37,086 bases of DNA from Streptomyces sp. SID486. GTDB lineage: Bacteria > Actinomycetota > Actinomycetes > Streptomycetales > Streptomycetaceae. Numbering within the stretch: position 1 is the stretch's first letter; each line of letters starts with the position of its first letter. Location of the stretch: NCBI RefSeq assembly GCF_009865385.1, contig NZ_WWJT01000300.1, forward strand, positions 1 to 37,086, read 5' to 3'. Of this stretch, positions 15,288 through 23,529 are shown piece by piece. The position numbers and the translations under genes are program-made. The notes below the pieces were generated by a model. It had not been told where the DNA came from. It was given only the letters and a program-made list of their open reading frames with translations, and ran no database searches.

Positions 15288-16487
15288 ATGGTTACCGTGA
15301 CCAGTGGAAACGACGGCACCACGCGCGCGAACGATCGGCCGGCCGCCGGCCGGCTGTCCTCCCCCACCACGGCCCAGGGCCTGCTGACCATGGGTGTGGA
15401 AGAGGAGTACCTGCTGGTCGACCCCGTCACGCGGGAGGTGCACCCGGCCGGTGACCAGGTCGTCGCCCTGGCCTCCTCGGCCGGCCTCGGCGACCGTGTG
15501 GCCCAGGAGCTGACCCGATACCAGGTCGAGGCACGGACCGACCCGCAGGTCGAGTCGAAGGACCTGGGCGAGCAGGTGCGGGCGATGCGAGCCACCGTCG
15601 CGGACTCCGCCGCACAGCTGGGCCTGCGGATCGTCTCCAGCGGGTCCCCCGTCCTCGGCCCGGCCGCTCCCCCGCCCCTGTCACGGGGGTCCCGGTACGC
15701 CCTGAGCGCCGCGACCTTCCGCGCCCTCGACGACGAACAGACCGCCTGCGCCCTGCACGTCCACATCGGCATGCCGGACCTCGACCGGGCGCTTCAGGTC
15801 AGCAACCACCTGCGCTGCAGACTGCCCGTCCTCATCGCCTTGTCGGCCAACTCCCCCTACTGGCTGGGCAGGGACACCGGGTACGCCAGCTGGCGCACCA
15901 TGACCTGGGCGCGCTGGCCGGTGGCCGGACCGCCGCCGTACTTCGCGTCGTGCGCCCACTTCGAGGACCTGGTCGGCAGTCTGCTGCAGGGTGGCGCCCT
16001 CCTCGACCGGGGTGGCCTGTACTGGGACATCAGGCCCTCGCACCACGTCCCCACCCTGGAGGTCAGGGTCGCCGACGCCGTCACCACCGCCGAGGAGACC
16101 CTCCTGCTGTGCGCCGTGGTCAGGGCCATGGCCGCGACCGCGCTGAAGGCCGTCGCCGACGGTGAGCCGGCGCCGCGGCCCCGGCCGGAAGTCCTGCGCG
16201 CCGCATGCTGGCGGGCCGCCCGCGACGGCCTGGCCGGACACAGCCTGGACCCGGTCACGAACACCCTCGGCCCCTCCCGCGCCGGTGTCGAACAGTGTCT
16301 GGCGGAGGTCGCCCCCGCCCTGCGGGACCACGGCGACCTGGAACTGGTCCGCACGGCGTGGAGGCGGCTGCGCGCCGACGGCAACGGCGCCGACCGCCAG
16401 CGCTTCGTCCACCAGCGGCGCTCCAGCCTTCTCGATGTCGTCGATCACCTGATCACCCACACCACACCGGACCAAGGGTCGGCCTAG
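15288..16487 (+). CDS. YbdK-type glutamate-cysteine ligase (carboxylate-amine ligase)
   Basis: A 399-residue ATP-dependent ligase of the GCS2 family, which joins glutamate to cysteine or a related amine through an acyl phosphate. The signature MGVEEEYLLVD is at about 35-45; next come ARTDPQVESKDLGE, LHVHIGMPD (metal-binding His), LIALSANSPYWLGRDTGYAS with SWRTMTWARWP, and the C-terminal WDIRPSHHVPTLEVRVAD. These place it with the YbdK/EgtA-like group. Actinobacteria use mycothiol, so a glutathione role is unlikely; ergothioneine-type or unknown gamma-glutamyl compounds are alternatives. The start is uncertain between ATG 15288 and GTG 15297 (AGGATGG just before the latter). It is followed by a poly-gamma-glutamate hydrolase after 59 bases. 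Confidence 0.88.
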   Translation: MVTVTSGNDGTTRANDRPAAGRLSSPTTAQGLLTMGVEEEYLLVDPVTREVHPAGDQVVALASSAGLGDRVAQELTRYQVEARTDPQVESKDLGEQVRAMRATVADSAAQLGLRIVSSGSPVLGPAAPPPLSRGSRYALSAATFRALDDEQTACALHVHIGMPDLDRALQVSNHLRCRLPVLIALSANSPYWLGRDTGYASWRTMTWARWPVAGPPPYFASCAHFEDLVGSLLQGGALLDRGGLYWDIRPSHHVPTLEVRVADAVTTAEETLLLCAVVRAMAATALKAVADGEPAPRPRPEVLRAACWRAARDGLAGHSLDPVTNTLGPSRAGVEQCLAEVAPALRDHGDLELVRTAWRRLRADGNGADRQRFVHQRRSSLLDVVDHLITHTTPDQGSA

Positions 16488-16546
16488 GCACAGGGAGGTC
16501 GGTGGCGCCCGGGAGGCAGGGGCCCGAGAGAAAGGGGCGGTGAGCC

Positions 16547-17470
16547 ATGATGCAAGATCGCTGCATGAACAACACGAGCAGACGTTCCCTTCTCGCCTCC
16601 GCCGCCGCCGTGGCCGCCGGACTGCCCACGCTCAACGCCGTTATGGGCAACGGCGCCACCCCGGCGGCCGCAGCCGACCAGTACACCTCCAACACCGACC
16701 TGTACACACGCACCGCCGCCAAGGAGGGCATCGACTGGATGCGCCGATTCCGCATCGGTGCTCCGGTACAGCTCACGGACAACGTCCGCGGCACGAGCAG
16801 TCCCGTCGGCAGCACGGCGGTGATAGCGCCGCACGGCGGCGGGATCGAGGCGGGTACGAGCGAGCTGTGTCTGGCCGTCGCCGGTTACACGCCGTTCGAC
16901 GCCAACACCGACCCGGCCGACGCCGCGGTGCCCGGCGAACCGCAGCGCGACTACTGGATGTTCGAGGCGATCGCCAACTCCTCCGCGCAGCACGTCACGG
17001 CCACCCACTGCGACGACCCGGCCGCCCTCGCCGTCTGTGCCAACAACCTGTACGCCGTCTCCCTGCACGGTTTCGACGACACGACCACGAAGAAGATCAT
17101 CATCGGCGGCCGGGACGAGCGGCTCAAGCGCAACCTGCTGGCGGCCTTCACCAAGTACGGCCTGACCTCGCCCGCGGCCCAGACCGCCTGGAACGTGACG
17201 GTCGTCTTCGCGGGCGCCACCGACCCCATCAACGGGGACGACCCGGCCAACATCGCCAACCGTACCCGCACCGGCGCCGGTGCCCAGCTGGAACTGTCCA
17301 CGGCGCTGCGCCAGGCGATGTTCGGTGACTTCTCCGGCGCGGCCAAGCGCAGGGCGACGGCCGGCGTGCCGAGCACCGCCAGCCCCGACGCCGACCACTT
17401 CTGGAACGGTTTCGTGGGTGCCGTCCGCGAGGCGGTCAAGAACCACGAGCTGGGCCTCGACTCCCTCTAA
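16547..17470 (+). CDS. Tat-exported poly-gamma-glutamate hydrolase family protein
   Basis: A 307-residue secreted enzyme of the phage-derived PGA hydrolase family (zinc peptidase fold that cuts gamma-glutamyl bonds of poly-gamma-glutamate). A twin-arginine signal SRRSLLASAAAVAAG is at residues 11-25. The mature enzyme shows the zinc-binding block AVIAPHGGGIEAGTSELCLA, a second His in YAVSLHGFDD, and IIIGGRDERLKRNLL. Two neighbouring ATGs (16547, 16550) follow a GGTGAG box; ATG 16565 is a further option. It shares its strand with the ligase 59 bases upstream. The stop codon overlaps that of the convergent acetyltransferase. Confidence 0.88.
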   Translation: MMQDRCMNNTSRRSLLASAAAVAAGLPTLNAVMGNGATPAAAADQYTSNTDLYTRTAAKEGIDWMRRFRIGAPVQLTDNVRGTSSPVGSTAVIAPHGGGIEAGTSELCLAVAGYTPFDANTDPADAAVPGEPQRDYWMFEAIANSSAQHVTATHCDDPAALAVCANNLYAVSLHGFDDTTTKKIIIGGRDERLKRNLLAAFTKYGLTSPAAQTAWNVTVVFAGATDPINGDDPANIANRTRTGAGAQLELSTALRQAMFGDFSGAAKRRATAGVPSTASPDADHFWNGFVGAVREAVKNHELGLDSL

Positions 17471-18405
17471 CGGCCGCCCCGCACGGGACGCGTGGCGCCG
17501 GGCGAGCGCGGCCTCGACCGTGGCCGGCCGGCTTCCGGGGCGGCACGTGACAGGTCGTACCCCATGAAGTCCGTGACCGGGACGTATCCGATGCGCCGGT
17601 AGAGGGCGTTGCTGGTGCGGTTGACCGGGTTCGTGAACAGGACGACGTCCGTCGCGCCCGCTTCCAGCGCGGCCCTGCTCACCTGGACCGTCACGGCGCC
17701 CGCGTACCCGCGGCCGCGTAGGTGGGCCGGGGTGTAAACGGGGTCCACCCGGATCATGCCGGCCAGCATCGGGGTCGAGCCCGCCATGGAGACGGGACTG
17801 CCGTCCGGTGTCTCCCAGAACGTGAAGCGCTTGTCCGCGAAACGGGTGCCGGCCCAGGCGGCGGCGTCCAGGGCCGGGGCCTCTCCGACGTCGGCGGCGA
17901 ACTCGGCACACCAGCGGATGACTTGCTCCTGGTCCGCCTCAGCCGCGATGCGGCCCCGGCCCTCCGGCCGTGGCTCCGGCGGGGTGAGGGTCCCGAGACG
18001 GTGGAGGCGGCCCCACCAGTCGCGTACCGGCACCGAGCCCGTGTGCCGCTGCCACGCCTGGGCGAAGGCGGTGGCGGTGTCGTGGTCCGCGATGACACCG
18101 GAGGGGGTCGGACCGGGTCCGGCCAGCCGGGCGGCGAGGGTGTCGGCCTCTTCCGCGGAGAGGGGGGTGAGGGTCACGCGGCCGCTGGACGCCAGACGAT
18201 AGAAGACGGCGCGGACCTCACCCCCCGATTCGAGACGGCCGAACACGGTGGGTCCGGCGTCGGGCGCCTCCGCTGCCCGCCTGCGCAGTTTCTCGATCGT
18301 GGTCAGTGGCGTGTTGTGCAGCGTGGGGCGTGAGCGCAGGAAGGCGTCGGTGTGGGCGAGGAATTCGTCGAGGTCTTCGGTGAGGTGCCAGTCGTCCGGG
18401 CGCAT
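17467..18405 (-). CDS. GNAT-family acetyltransferase, two-domain
   Basis: A 312-residue protein. The C-terminal GNAT domain (about 165-290) has the acetyl-CoA loop in VYTPAHLRGRGYAGAVTVQV, then VVLFTNPVNRTSNALYRRIG and YVPVTDFMGYDL, as in N-acetyltransferases. The N-terminal 150 residues (DLDEFLAHTDAFLRSRPTLH, FGRLESGGEVRAVFYRLASS) are the GNAT-like companion domain often found in this group. The ATG at 18405 has AAGGGA 9 bases upstream. The substrate is unknown. It overlaps the stop codon of the PGA hydrolase by a few bases on the opposite strand, so the pair has no room for a separate terminator. Confidence 0.85.
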   Translation of the reverse strand: MRPDDWHLTEDLDEFLAHTDAFLRSRPTLHNTPLTTIEKLRRRAAEAPDAGPTVFGRLESGGEVRAVFYRLASSGRVTLTPLSAEEADTLAARLAGPGPTPSGVIADHDTATAFAQAWQRHTGSVPVRDWWGRLHRLGTLTPPEPRPEGRGRIAAEADQEQVIRWCAEFAADVGEAPALDAAAWAGTRFADKRFTFWETPDGSPVSMAGSTPMLAGMIRVDPVYTPAHLRGRGYAGAVTVQVSRAALEAGATDVVLFTNPVNRTSNALYRRIGYVPVTDFMGYDLSRAAPEAGRPRSRPRSPGATRPVRGGR

Positions 18406-18736
18406 GCTCCAGGATCCCTTACGCGCGCGTGCCTCTGGGGAGTCCGCGGCCGCTGCCGGGGCGGACCGATGGCGTGTTCGTCGGTCCGCCCGGTGCGGGA
18501 GCCGTCCGGTGCGCCGCACCTCGTAGCCGTAGCCCTGGTGGAGGTGGTGTCGACGCGGAGGGTGGAACGGCCGGGTGTCACCGGGGACGACGACTCCGCC
18601 CGGTGGAGGGGGCGCGCCGTTCGGGTCGGCCGACACCGTGGTGCGTCCGGTTCGCCGGCCGACGAGTTCGCCCTGCGGCCGGACCTCCGAGACGACCCGG
18701 CACTCCGGTCCTCCATGCTTGATGTTCAATGTCCGA
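18406..18736. other. 331-base divergent intergenic region between two GNAT genes
   Basis: It must contain promoters for both acetyltransferase genes. I see no convincing -35/-10 pairs and no repeat. The minus-strand frame of the first acetyltransferase stays open through it, but the translated residues have no domain and poor coding bias. Confidence 0.45.
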
Positions 18737-19348
18737 ATGACGCCGAGCACCTCCTCCCCCACCCTCACCCCGCTCATATCCGGCCGTGGCCTGCGACTTC
18801 GTCCGTGGGATCCCGGCGACGAGGCCGACGTCGAGACGTTTCTCCGCGGCTGCTCCGACCCGGAGTTCCGGCGCTGGAACACTCCGCTGCGCCCCATCAC
18901 GGATCCGGCCACCGCCCGCGCCACGCTGCACAGCAAGTCGGCGGCGGCCAAGTCCGGTACCGGGGCGTCGTTCTGCGTGGAGGAGGCGGACAGCGGTTCG
19001 CCGCTGGGGCACGTCGGCGTCAGCCGGATCGACCGCGTGCTGCGGTCGGCCTGCGTCGGCTACTGGGTGCTGCCCGAGGCACGCGGCCGGGGCGTCGCGA
19101 CCCGCGCCCTGGCCCTGACCGCCGACTGGGTGTTCACGGAACTGCGCCTGCACCGGCTGGAACTCGACCACGCCGTCGGCCACGAGATCTCGTGCAAGGT
19201 CGCCGAGCGGTGCGGTTTCCGCTACGAGGGGACACTACGCGGCGCGATGTGGGAGGCCGACCGCCGGGACGCGTTCCGCGACTGCCATCTGCACGCCCGT
19301 CTCGCGACCGACCCCGACCCGCACGCGTCACCTACGAACTCGCCCTGA
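18737..19348 (+). CDS. GNAT-family (RimJ/RimL type) acetyltransferase
   Basis: A 203-residue N-acetyltransferase. Core features are the entry strand LRLRPWDPGDEADVETFLRG, the acetyl-CoA loop in GYWVLPEARGRGVATRALAL, HRLELDHAVGHEISCKVAER and the following CGFRYEGTLRGAMWE, as in the ribosomal-protein-type RimJ/RimL acetyltransferases and antibiotic-modifying relatives. The ATG at 18737 is chosen because a signature-free low-complexity stretch lies upstream; no Shine-Dalgarno is visible. The 3' end overlaps a decayed gene fragment at 19327-19706. Confidence 0.85.
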   Translation: MTPSTSSPTLTPLISGRGLRLRPWDPGDEADVETFLRGCSDPEFRRWNTPLRPITDPATARATLHSKSAAAKSGTGASFCVEEADSGSPLGHVGVSRIDRVLRSACVGYWVLPEARGRGVATRALALTADWVFTELRLHRLELDHAVGHEISCKVAERCGFRYEGTLRGAMWEADRRDAFRDCHLHARLATDPDPHASPTNSP

Positions 19349-19706
19349 ACGAGGGGAGGCGCTGGAGTTACGCGTTCTTCCCGCGGACGGGACTCGAAGG
19401 GGTCGAGAGCGTCGGGCGTGACCCGGAAGGAGCGGGGTCGCACCGGCGGGAGGCCGGGTCACGGGGCCTGCGGTACGAGGACACGAGGAGCCGGACGGTC
19501 GCGACGAGCGGCTGGCCGCGTGGTTCGACGAGGTGTGCGTGGGCGCGGCCCGGCACCTGCACGACAGTGGCCGGATCGTCCGGGCGCTGCGACGGCCGGT
19601 CCCGGTGATCCTTTACGACATGTTCGACCCGGACGCGATGTTCGAGCTGACGTTGAGGCCGATCCAGCGGAGCTCGGTCGCCGACTTCCCGGCCGGGGCG
19701 CCCTGA
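19327..19706 (+). pseudogene. Frameshifted remnant of an unknown gene
   Basis: Two coding-like segments lie in different frames. The first (from 19327) reads VTYELALNEGRRWSYAFFPR and then TGLEGVESVGRDPEG. The second (about 19494-19706) reads DGRDERLAAWFDEVCVGAAR, then HLHDSGRIVRALRRPVPVIL and YDMFDPDAMFELTLRPIQRS before a TGA stop. Both have strong third-position G/C, but no single frame joins them and the first lacks a start codon. I infer a frameshift between about 19440 and 19495 and loss of the 5' end. The family is not recognised; the layout is loosely like small actinobacterial proteins of the DUF4303 kind, but this is a guess. Confidence 0.5.
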
Positions 19707-19714
19707 CACCGGCA

Positions 19715-20449
19715 TCATGCGGACGCCTCGTCGCATGGGACAGCGGTGTGCGGGGCGGTCAGTCGGGCGGCGGCGCTGTCCAGGAGGGTGTCCAGGACGA
19801 ACGGGTAGGCGCTGTGGGGCATCCGGGCGGCCAGCAGGGGGGCGGTCGCGGCGATGTGCGGGTAGGACTGGGCCGGGAGTCTGGCGTAGGTGGACGTCCA
19901 CATCTCCTCGTCCGTCGCGCGGGCCTCCTCCGCCAGGGCGAGCGCTCCGGCGTCGAGGGCCGCGAAGGCGAGGCTCAGGTCGATGAAGGCGTGGTAGAGG
20001 CGGACCGCGGCGGCGTCCGGGAATCCGGCGGTGCGCAGGATGCCGAGGATCGTCTCGTCGACCGCGATCTCCCGGGGGCGGCCGGTGACCCGGCTCGCGG
20101 TCAGGGTGGCGGCCTGCGGATGGGCGAGGTACGACGAGTGGATGGCGAGCCCGAGGGCACGCAGGTCGGCCCGCCACTCACCGGTGGCGGTCCAGCTGTC
20201 CAGCGCCTGCCCCATCAGCTCCTCGCCGATGGCCCGGGTGAGGTCGTCCATGCCGGCGAAGTAGCGGTAGAGGGTGCTGGGGTCGGCGCCCAGGGCGGTG
20301 CCCAGCCGGCGTGCGGTGAGCCCCGCGCTGCCGTGCTCCCGCAGCACCCGCAGCGCGGTGTGCACGATGAGCCGCTCGGACAGCACCGTGCCCTGCCGGG
20401 TCGGCCGGCGTCTGCGCCGCGCCGGTTCCGGCACCACTTCCTTGGCCAT
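19715..20449 (-). CDS. TetR-family transcriptional regulator
   Basis: A 244-residue repressor. The N-terminal helix-turn-helix runs from VLSERLIVHTALRVLREHGS through LTARRLGTALGADPSTLYRY FAG. The C-terminal ligand domain (AIGEELMGQALDSWTATGEW onwards) resembles the TetR_C type found in tetracycline-like efflux regulators. The ATG at 20449 has GGGAGAGG 7 bases upstream. It is divergent from the saccharopine-dehydrogenase-like gene with 124 bases between, so that gene is the likely target, as is usual for divergent TetR pairs. The effector is unknown. Confidence 0.92.
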   Translation of the reverse strand: MAKEVVPEPARRRRRPTRQGTVLSERLIVHTALRVLREHGSAGLTARRLGTALGADPSTLYRYFAGMDDLTRAIGEELMGQALDSWTATGEWRADLRALGLAIHSSYLAHPQAATLTASRVTGRPREIAVDETILGILRTAGFPDAAAVRLYHAFIDLSLAFAALDAGALALAEEARATDEEMWTSTYARLPAQSYPHIAATAPLLAARMPHSAYPFVLDTLLDSAAARLTAPHTAVPCDEASA

Positions 20450-20499
20450 GCGGACCTCTCCCGTTCGTCGTCCGGGCCTGCGCCCTTATGCCAACACAG

Positions 20500-20529
20500 T
20501 TGACTCTACAGGGAGCCGTGCCGTTGCAT
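20500..20529 (+). promoter_or_regulatory. Probable promoter of the saccharopine-dehydrogenase-like gene
   Basis: TTGACT at 20500-20505 and TTGCAT at 20524-20529 with an 18-base spacer, 44 bases before the ATG. The -35 lies in a short near-palindrome (AGTTGACT), which may be part of the TetR site. Confidence 0.4.
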
Positions 20530-20573
20530 CGGGGCGTCTCGTAGACGTGTGCTTGAGGAGAGAGGTGTGTGAC

Positions 20574-21797
20574 ATGCGAGTACTGCTCGTGGGCGCGGGC
20601 GGGGTCGGAACCGCCGTCACCCGGATCGCTGCCCGTCGCGGCTTCCTGACCCGCATGATCGTGGCCGACTACGACCTGTCCCGGGCCGAGGCCGCCGTCG
20701 CCGCGCTGGAGGAACCCGGCGACCGGTTCAGCGCGCGGCGCCTGGACGCCTCGGACGAGGGGGCGGTGCGCAGGCTGCTCACCGAGGAGCGCTGCGACGT
20801 GCTGCTGAACGCGACCGACCCGCGGTTCGTGATGCCCCTGTTCCGCGCGGCGCTCGCGGCGGGTGCGCACTACCTGGACATGGCGATGTCCCTGTCCGCA
20901 CCCCACCCGGAGCGCCCCTACGAGGAGTGCGGGGTCAAACTCGGCGACGGCCAGTTCGAGCTGGCACACCGGTGGGCGGAGTCCGGCCGGCTGGCTCTGG
21001 TCGGCATGGGGGTGGAACCCGGTCTGTCCGACGTCTTCGCCCGGTACGCCGCGGACGAGCTGTTCGACGAGATCGAGGAGATCGGTGTCCGCGACGGGGC
21101 CGACCTGACGGTGGAGGGCTACGACTTCGCCCCTTCCTTCAGCATCTGGACCACCATCGAGGAGTGTCTGAACCCTCCGGTGGTCTACGAGAAGGACCGG
21201 GGCTGGTTCACCACCGCCCCGTTCAGCGAACCGGAGGTCTTCGACTTCCCCGAGGGCATCGGCCCGGTCGAGTGCGTGAACGTGGAGCACGAGGAGGTGC
21301 TGCTGATCCCCCGCTGGGTGGACGCCCGCCGGGTGACCTTCAAGTACGGCCTGGGCGACGACTTCATCGCCAAGCTGAAGACCCTGCACGAACTGGGCCT
21401 GGACTCCACCGCGAAGGTCACCGTCCCCGGTGCGGAGGGTCCCGTGCGCGTGTCCCCGCGCGACGTGGTCGCCGCCTGCCTGCCCGACCCGGCCACGCTC
21501 GGTGAACGGATGACCGGCAAGACCTGTGCGGGCACCTGGGTGAAGGGGACGAAGGACGGCGTTCCGCGCGAGGTGTACCTCTACCACGTGGTCGACAACC
21601 AGTGGTCGATGCGCGAGTACGGCTCCCAGGCGGTGGTCTGGCAGACGGCCGTCAACCCGGTCGTGGCCCTCGAACTCATCGCCACCGGCGTCTGGTCCGG
21701 CCGGGGTGTCCTCGGCCCCGAGGCACTTCCGCCCCGCCCCTTCCTCGACCTGCTCGTCGACTACGGCTCGCCCTGGGGGCTGCGCGAGCAGGGCTGA
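20574..21797 (+). CDS. Saccharopine dehydrogenase-like NAD(P) oxidoreductase
   Basis: A 407-residue oxidoreductase. The Rossmann fold is clear at the start (VLLVGAGGVGTAVTRIAARR), followed by NATDPRFVMPLFRAALAAGA and HYLDMAMSLSAP as in the saccharopine dehydrogenase/homospermidine synthase family. The C-terminal catalytic region includes VECVNVEHEEVLLIPRWVDA and RRVTFKYGLGDDF. In bacteria these enzymes act in lysine or polyamine-type amino acid metabolism; the true substrate is not known. The ATG follows a GAGGAGAGAGG box. A 51-base tandem duplication covers its last codons and stop. Regulation by the divergent TetR protein is likely. Confidence 0.88.
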   Translation: MRVLLVGAGGVGTAVTRIAARRGFLTRMIVADYDLSRAEAAVAALEEPGDRFSARRLDASDEGAVRRLLTEERCDVLLNATDPRFVMPLFRAALAAGAHYLDMAMSLSAPHPERPYEECGVKLGDGQFELAHRWAESGRLALVGMGVEPGLSDVFARYAADELFDEIEEIGVRDGADLTVEGYDFAPSFSIWTTIEECLNPPVVYEKDRGWFTTAPFSEPEVFDFPEGIGPVECVNVEHEEVLLIPRWVDARRVTFKYGLGDDFIAKLKTLHELGLDSTAKVTVPGAEGPVRVSPRDVVAACLPDPATLGERMTGKTCAGTWVKGTKDGVPREVYLYHVVDNQWSMREYGSQAVVWQTAVNPVVALELIATGVWSGRGVLGPEALPPRPFLDLLVDYGSPWGLREQG

Positions 21798-21876
21798 TCA
21801 CGGCGGGGGGCGGACCGTCGGCGCAGGGGGCTGCGCGAGCAGGGCTGATCACGGCCGGTGGCGGACCGTCGGCGCC
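21775..21876. repeat. 51-base tandem duplication over the 3' end of the saccharopine-dehydrogenase-like gene
   Basis: Copy one (21775-21825) contains the last codons and TGA stop of the gene; copy two (21826-21876) repeats them after the stop. The two copies differ at only a few positions, near the end of the unit. Confidence 0.92.
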
Positions 21877-21888
21877 CCCCGCGCCGGC

Positions 21889-22389
21889 TCACCGAGCCGA
21901 CCGGGTGGGCCCGGGGTCCGGGTCCGCCCCCAGCTTCTCCTTCTCCGCCTTGAGCTTGCGCCACACCGTGCCGAGGGCCTCGATGTCGTGGTCGTCGAGG
22001 AGCTCGGTGAAGACCGGCGCCAGTGCCTCACGCCGGGTGGCGTCGGCCTGCTCGAAGACGCGGCGGCCCTCGGCGGTGAGCGAGACCTCGACCGACCGGG
22101 CGTCGCGCGCCGACGGCGTACGGGCCACCAGCCCCCGGCCCTGCAGCGCGTCCACCACCCGGGAGACCTGGCTGCGGCTGAGCATGGTGCTGTTGCCGAG
22201 GACGGACGCGGGCACCGGGTCGGGGCTGGACGCCAGCCACAGCATCACCTCGAACCACGACACCGGCAGGTCGTGCGCCTTCACCAGGGCCCGGTCCACG
22301 CGTTCGGTCATCACCGTGCCCGCCCAGACCAGCCCGTAGAAGGCGTAGTCCGCTGCGGGCATCTCGGCTTGCGGGAGCTTCTTCGGCAT
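21889..22389 (-). CDS. MarR-family transcriptional regulator
   Basis: A 166-residue winged-helix regulator. The wing and recognition helix are visible in SVLGNSTMLSRSQVSRVVDA followed by LQGRGLVARTPSARDARSVE, and the dimer helices in HDLPVSWFEVMLWLASSPDP. Its ATG follows a perfect TATAAT -10 box by only six bases, so the mRNA is probably leaderless. It is divergent from a short-chain dehydrogenase gene, and two near-identical inverted sites overlap both promoters, so autoregulation and control of the dehydrogenase are likely. The ligand is unknown. Confidence 0.92.
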   Translation of the reverse strand: MPKKLPQAEMPAADYAFYGLVWAGTVMTERVDRALVKAHDLPVSWFEVMLWLASSPDPVPASVLGNSTMLSRSQVSRVVDALQGRGLVARTPSARDARSVEVSLTAEGRRVFEQADATRREALAPVFTELLDDHDIEALGTVWRKLKAEKEKLGADPDPGPTRSAR

Positions 22390-22395
22390 GGAGCG

Positions 22396-22449
22396 ATTAT
22401 ATGCGGGTTGCGTGTGCACACACTGAAAGCTATGTTGTGTGTGCACGCA
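22396..22449. promoter_or_regulatory. Divergent MarR/SDR promoter with two operator arms
   Basis: Minus strand: TATAAT at 22396-22401 for the MarR gene. Plus strand: TTGCGT (22408-22413), 17 bases, TATGTT (22431-22436) for the dehydrogenase. Arms TGCGTGTGCACACA (22409-22422) and TGTGTGTGCACGCA (22436-22449) form an imperfect inverted repeat (12 of 14 positions) that covers the plus -35 and the base after the plus -10. Confidence 0.72.
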
Positions 22450-22476
22450 CATAAAGCCCCATGGGAAGGCCCCGCC

Positions 22477-23334
22477 ATGTCCACCACCGCCTCCGGCACC
22501 CCCCGCACTGTTCTCATCACCGGCACCTCCTCCGGAATCGGCCTCGCCGCCGCGGTCGCCGCCGCCCGGGCGGGCTGGCGTACGGTCGCCACCCTCCGTG
22601 ACACCGAGCGGGCCGGTGCGCTGCGCCGGGCCGCCGCCGAAGCGGGCGTCGAGCTGGACATCCGGCAGCTCGACGTGACCGACGAGGCGTCCGTGACCGC
22701 CGCCGTGAACGGGGTGCTGGCCGACCACGGCCGCCTGGACGCCGTCGTCAACAACGCGGGCGCCGGTCATCTGGGCACCCTGGAGAACGACGCCATGGAC
22801 GACATCCGCAAGGTCATGGAGGTCAATTTCTTCGGCGTGCTGACCGTCTCCAAGGCCGCGCTTCCGCACCTGCGCGCCACCGGCGGACGCCTGATCACCG
22901 TCACCAGCGTCGGCGGCGTCGTCGGCCAGCCGTTCAACGAGGCTTACTGCGCCGCCAAGTTCGCCGTCGAGGGATACATGGAGAGCCTCGCCCCCGTCGC
23001 GCGGAGCCTCGGTGTCGGCGTGTCGGTCGTGGAACCGGGTGCCGTGGCCACCGAGTTCGTGAACAACATCGGTGTCGACCTCGCCTCGGACATCGACGCC
23101 GGCCCGTACACCGCCGCTCTGCACAGCTACATCGACCGCACCGCCGAGCAGTTCCTGGACGGCAGCGCCCAGACCCCGGCCGGAGCGGCGGAGGCGGTCA
23201 TGGAGGCCCTCGACTCCGACCGGCCCGCCTTCCGGCTCCAGACGACCGACTGGGCCCGCGGTTTCGTCGGCACGAAGCTGCGCGACACCGACGGCTCCGC
23301 GGTGCAGAACCTCACCGGCAGCTGGATCGCCTGA
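22477..23334 (+). CDS. Short-chain dehydrogenase/reductase (SDR)
   Basis: A 285-residue classical SDR oxidoreductase. The cofactor motif TGTSSGIG is at about 15-22, NNAG follows in DAVVNNAGAGHLGTL, the catalytic Ser is in ITVTSVGGVVG and Tyr-Lys in AYCAAKFAVEGYM. The length and the VVEPGAVATEFV block suit enzymes that reduce small ketones or aldehydes. The ATG at 22477 has GGGAAGG upstream. A MarR gene is divergent with a shared operator, suggesting induction by a phenolic or electrophilic compound; this is inference from the regulator family. Confidence 0.92.
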   Translation: MSTTASGTPRTVLITGTSSGIGLAAAVAAARAGWRTVATLRDTERAGALRRAAAEAGVELDIRQLDVTDEASVTAAVNGVLADHGRLDAVVNNAGAGHLGTLENDAMDDIRKVMEVNFFGVLTVSKAALPHLRATGGRLITVTSVGGVVGQPFNEAYCAAKFAVEGYMESLAPVARSLGVGVSVVEPGAVATEFVNNIGVDLASDIDAGPYTAALHSYIDRTAEQFLDGSAQTPAGAAEAVMEALDSDRPAFRLQTTDWARGFVGTKLRDTDGSAVQNLTGSWIA

Positions 23335-23529
23335 CTCCTCTCGCACCCCTCCCCCGCGGGAGCGTCGCCTTGCGTGCCCCCTCGGAGGGGCGTCGCCCTC
23401 TGCGACGGCCTTCTGCCTGCGCGTCCAACATGGCGCGAGGGGCCCGGAACACGGCCCGGCAAGGCGGAGCCGCTGCCGGTGAGCCCGTCTATGCTGGCCC
23501 TTCGGCAGGTCAGGGGGAAGGGGCGGTCG

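Noticed and set aside
18418..18951. Upstream extension of the minus-strand GNAT gene
   Set aside because: The frame stays open for 182 more codons but overlaps the divergent GNAT gene, and the added residues have no domain. ATG 18405 with AAGGGA is a better start.
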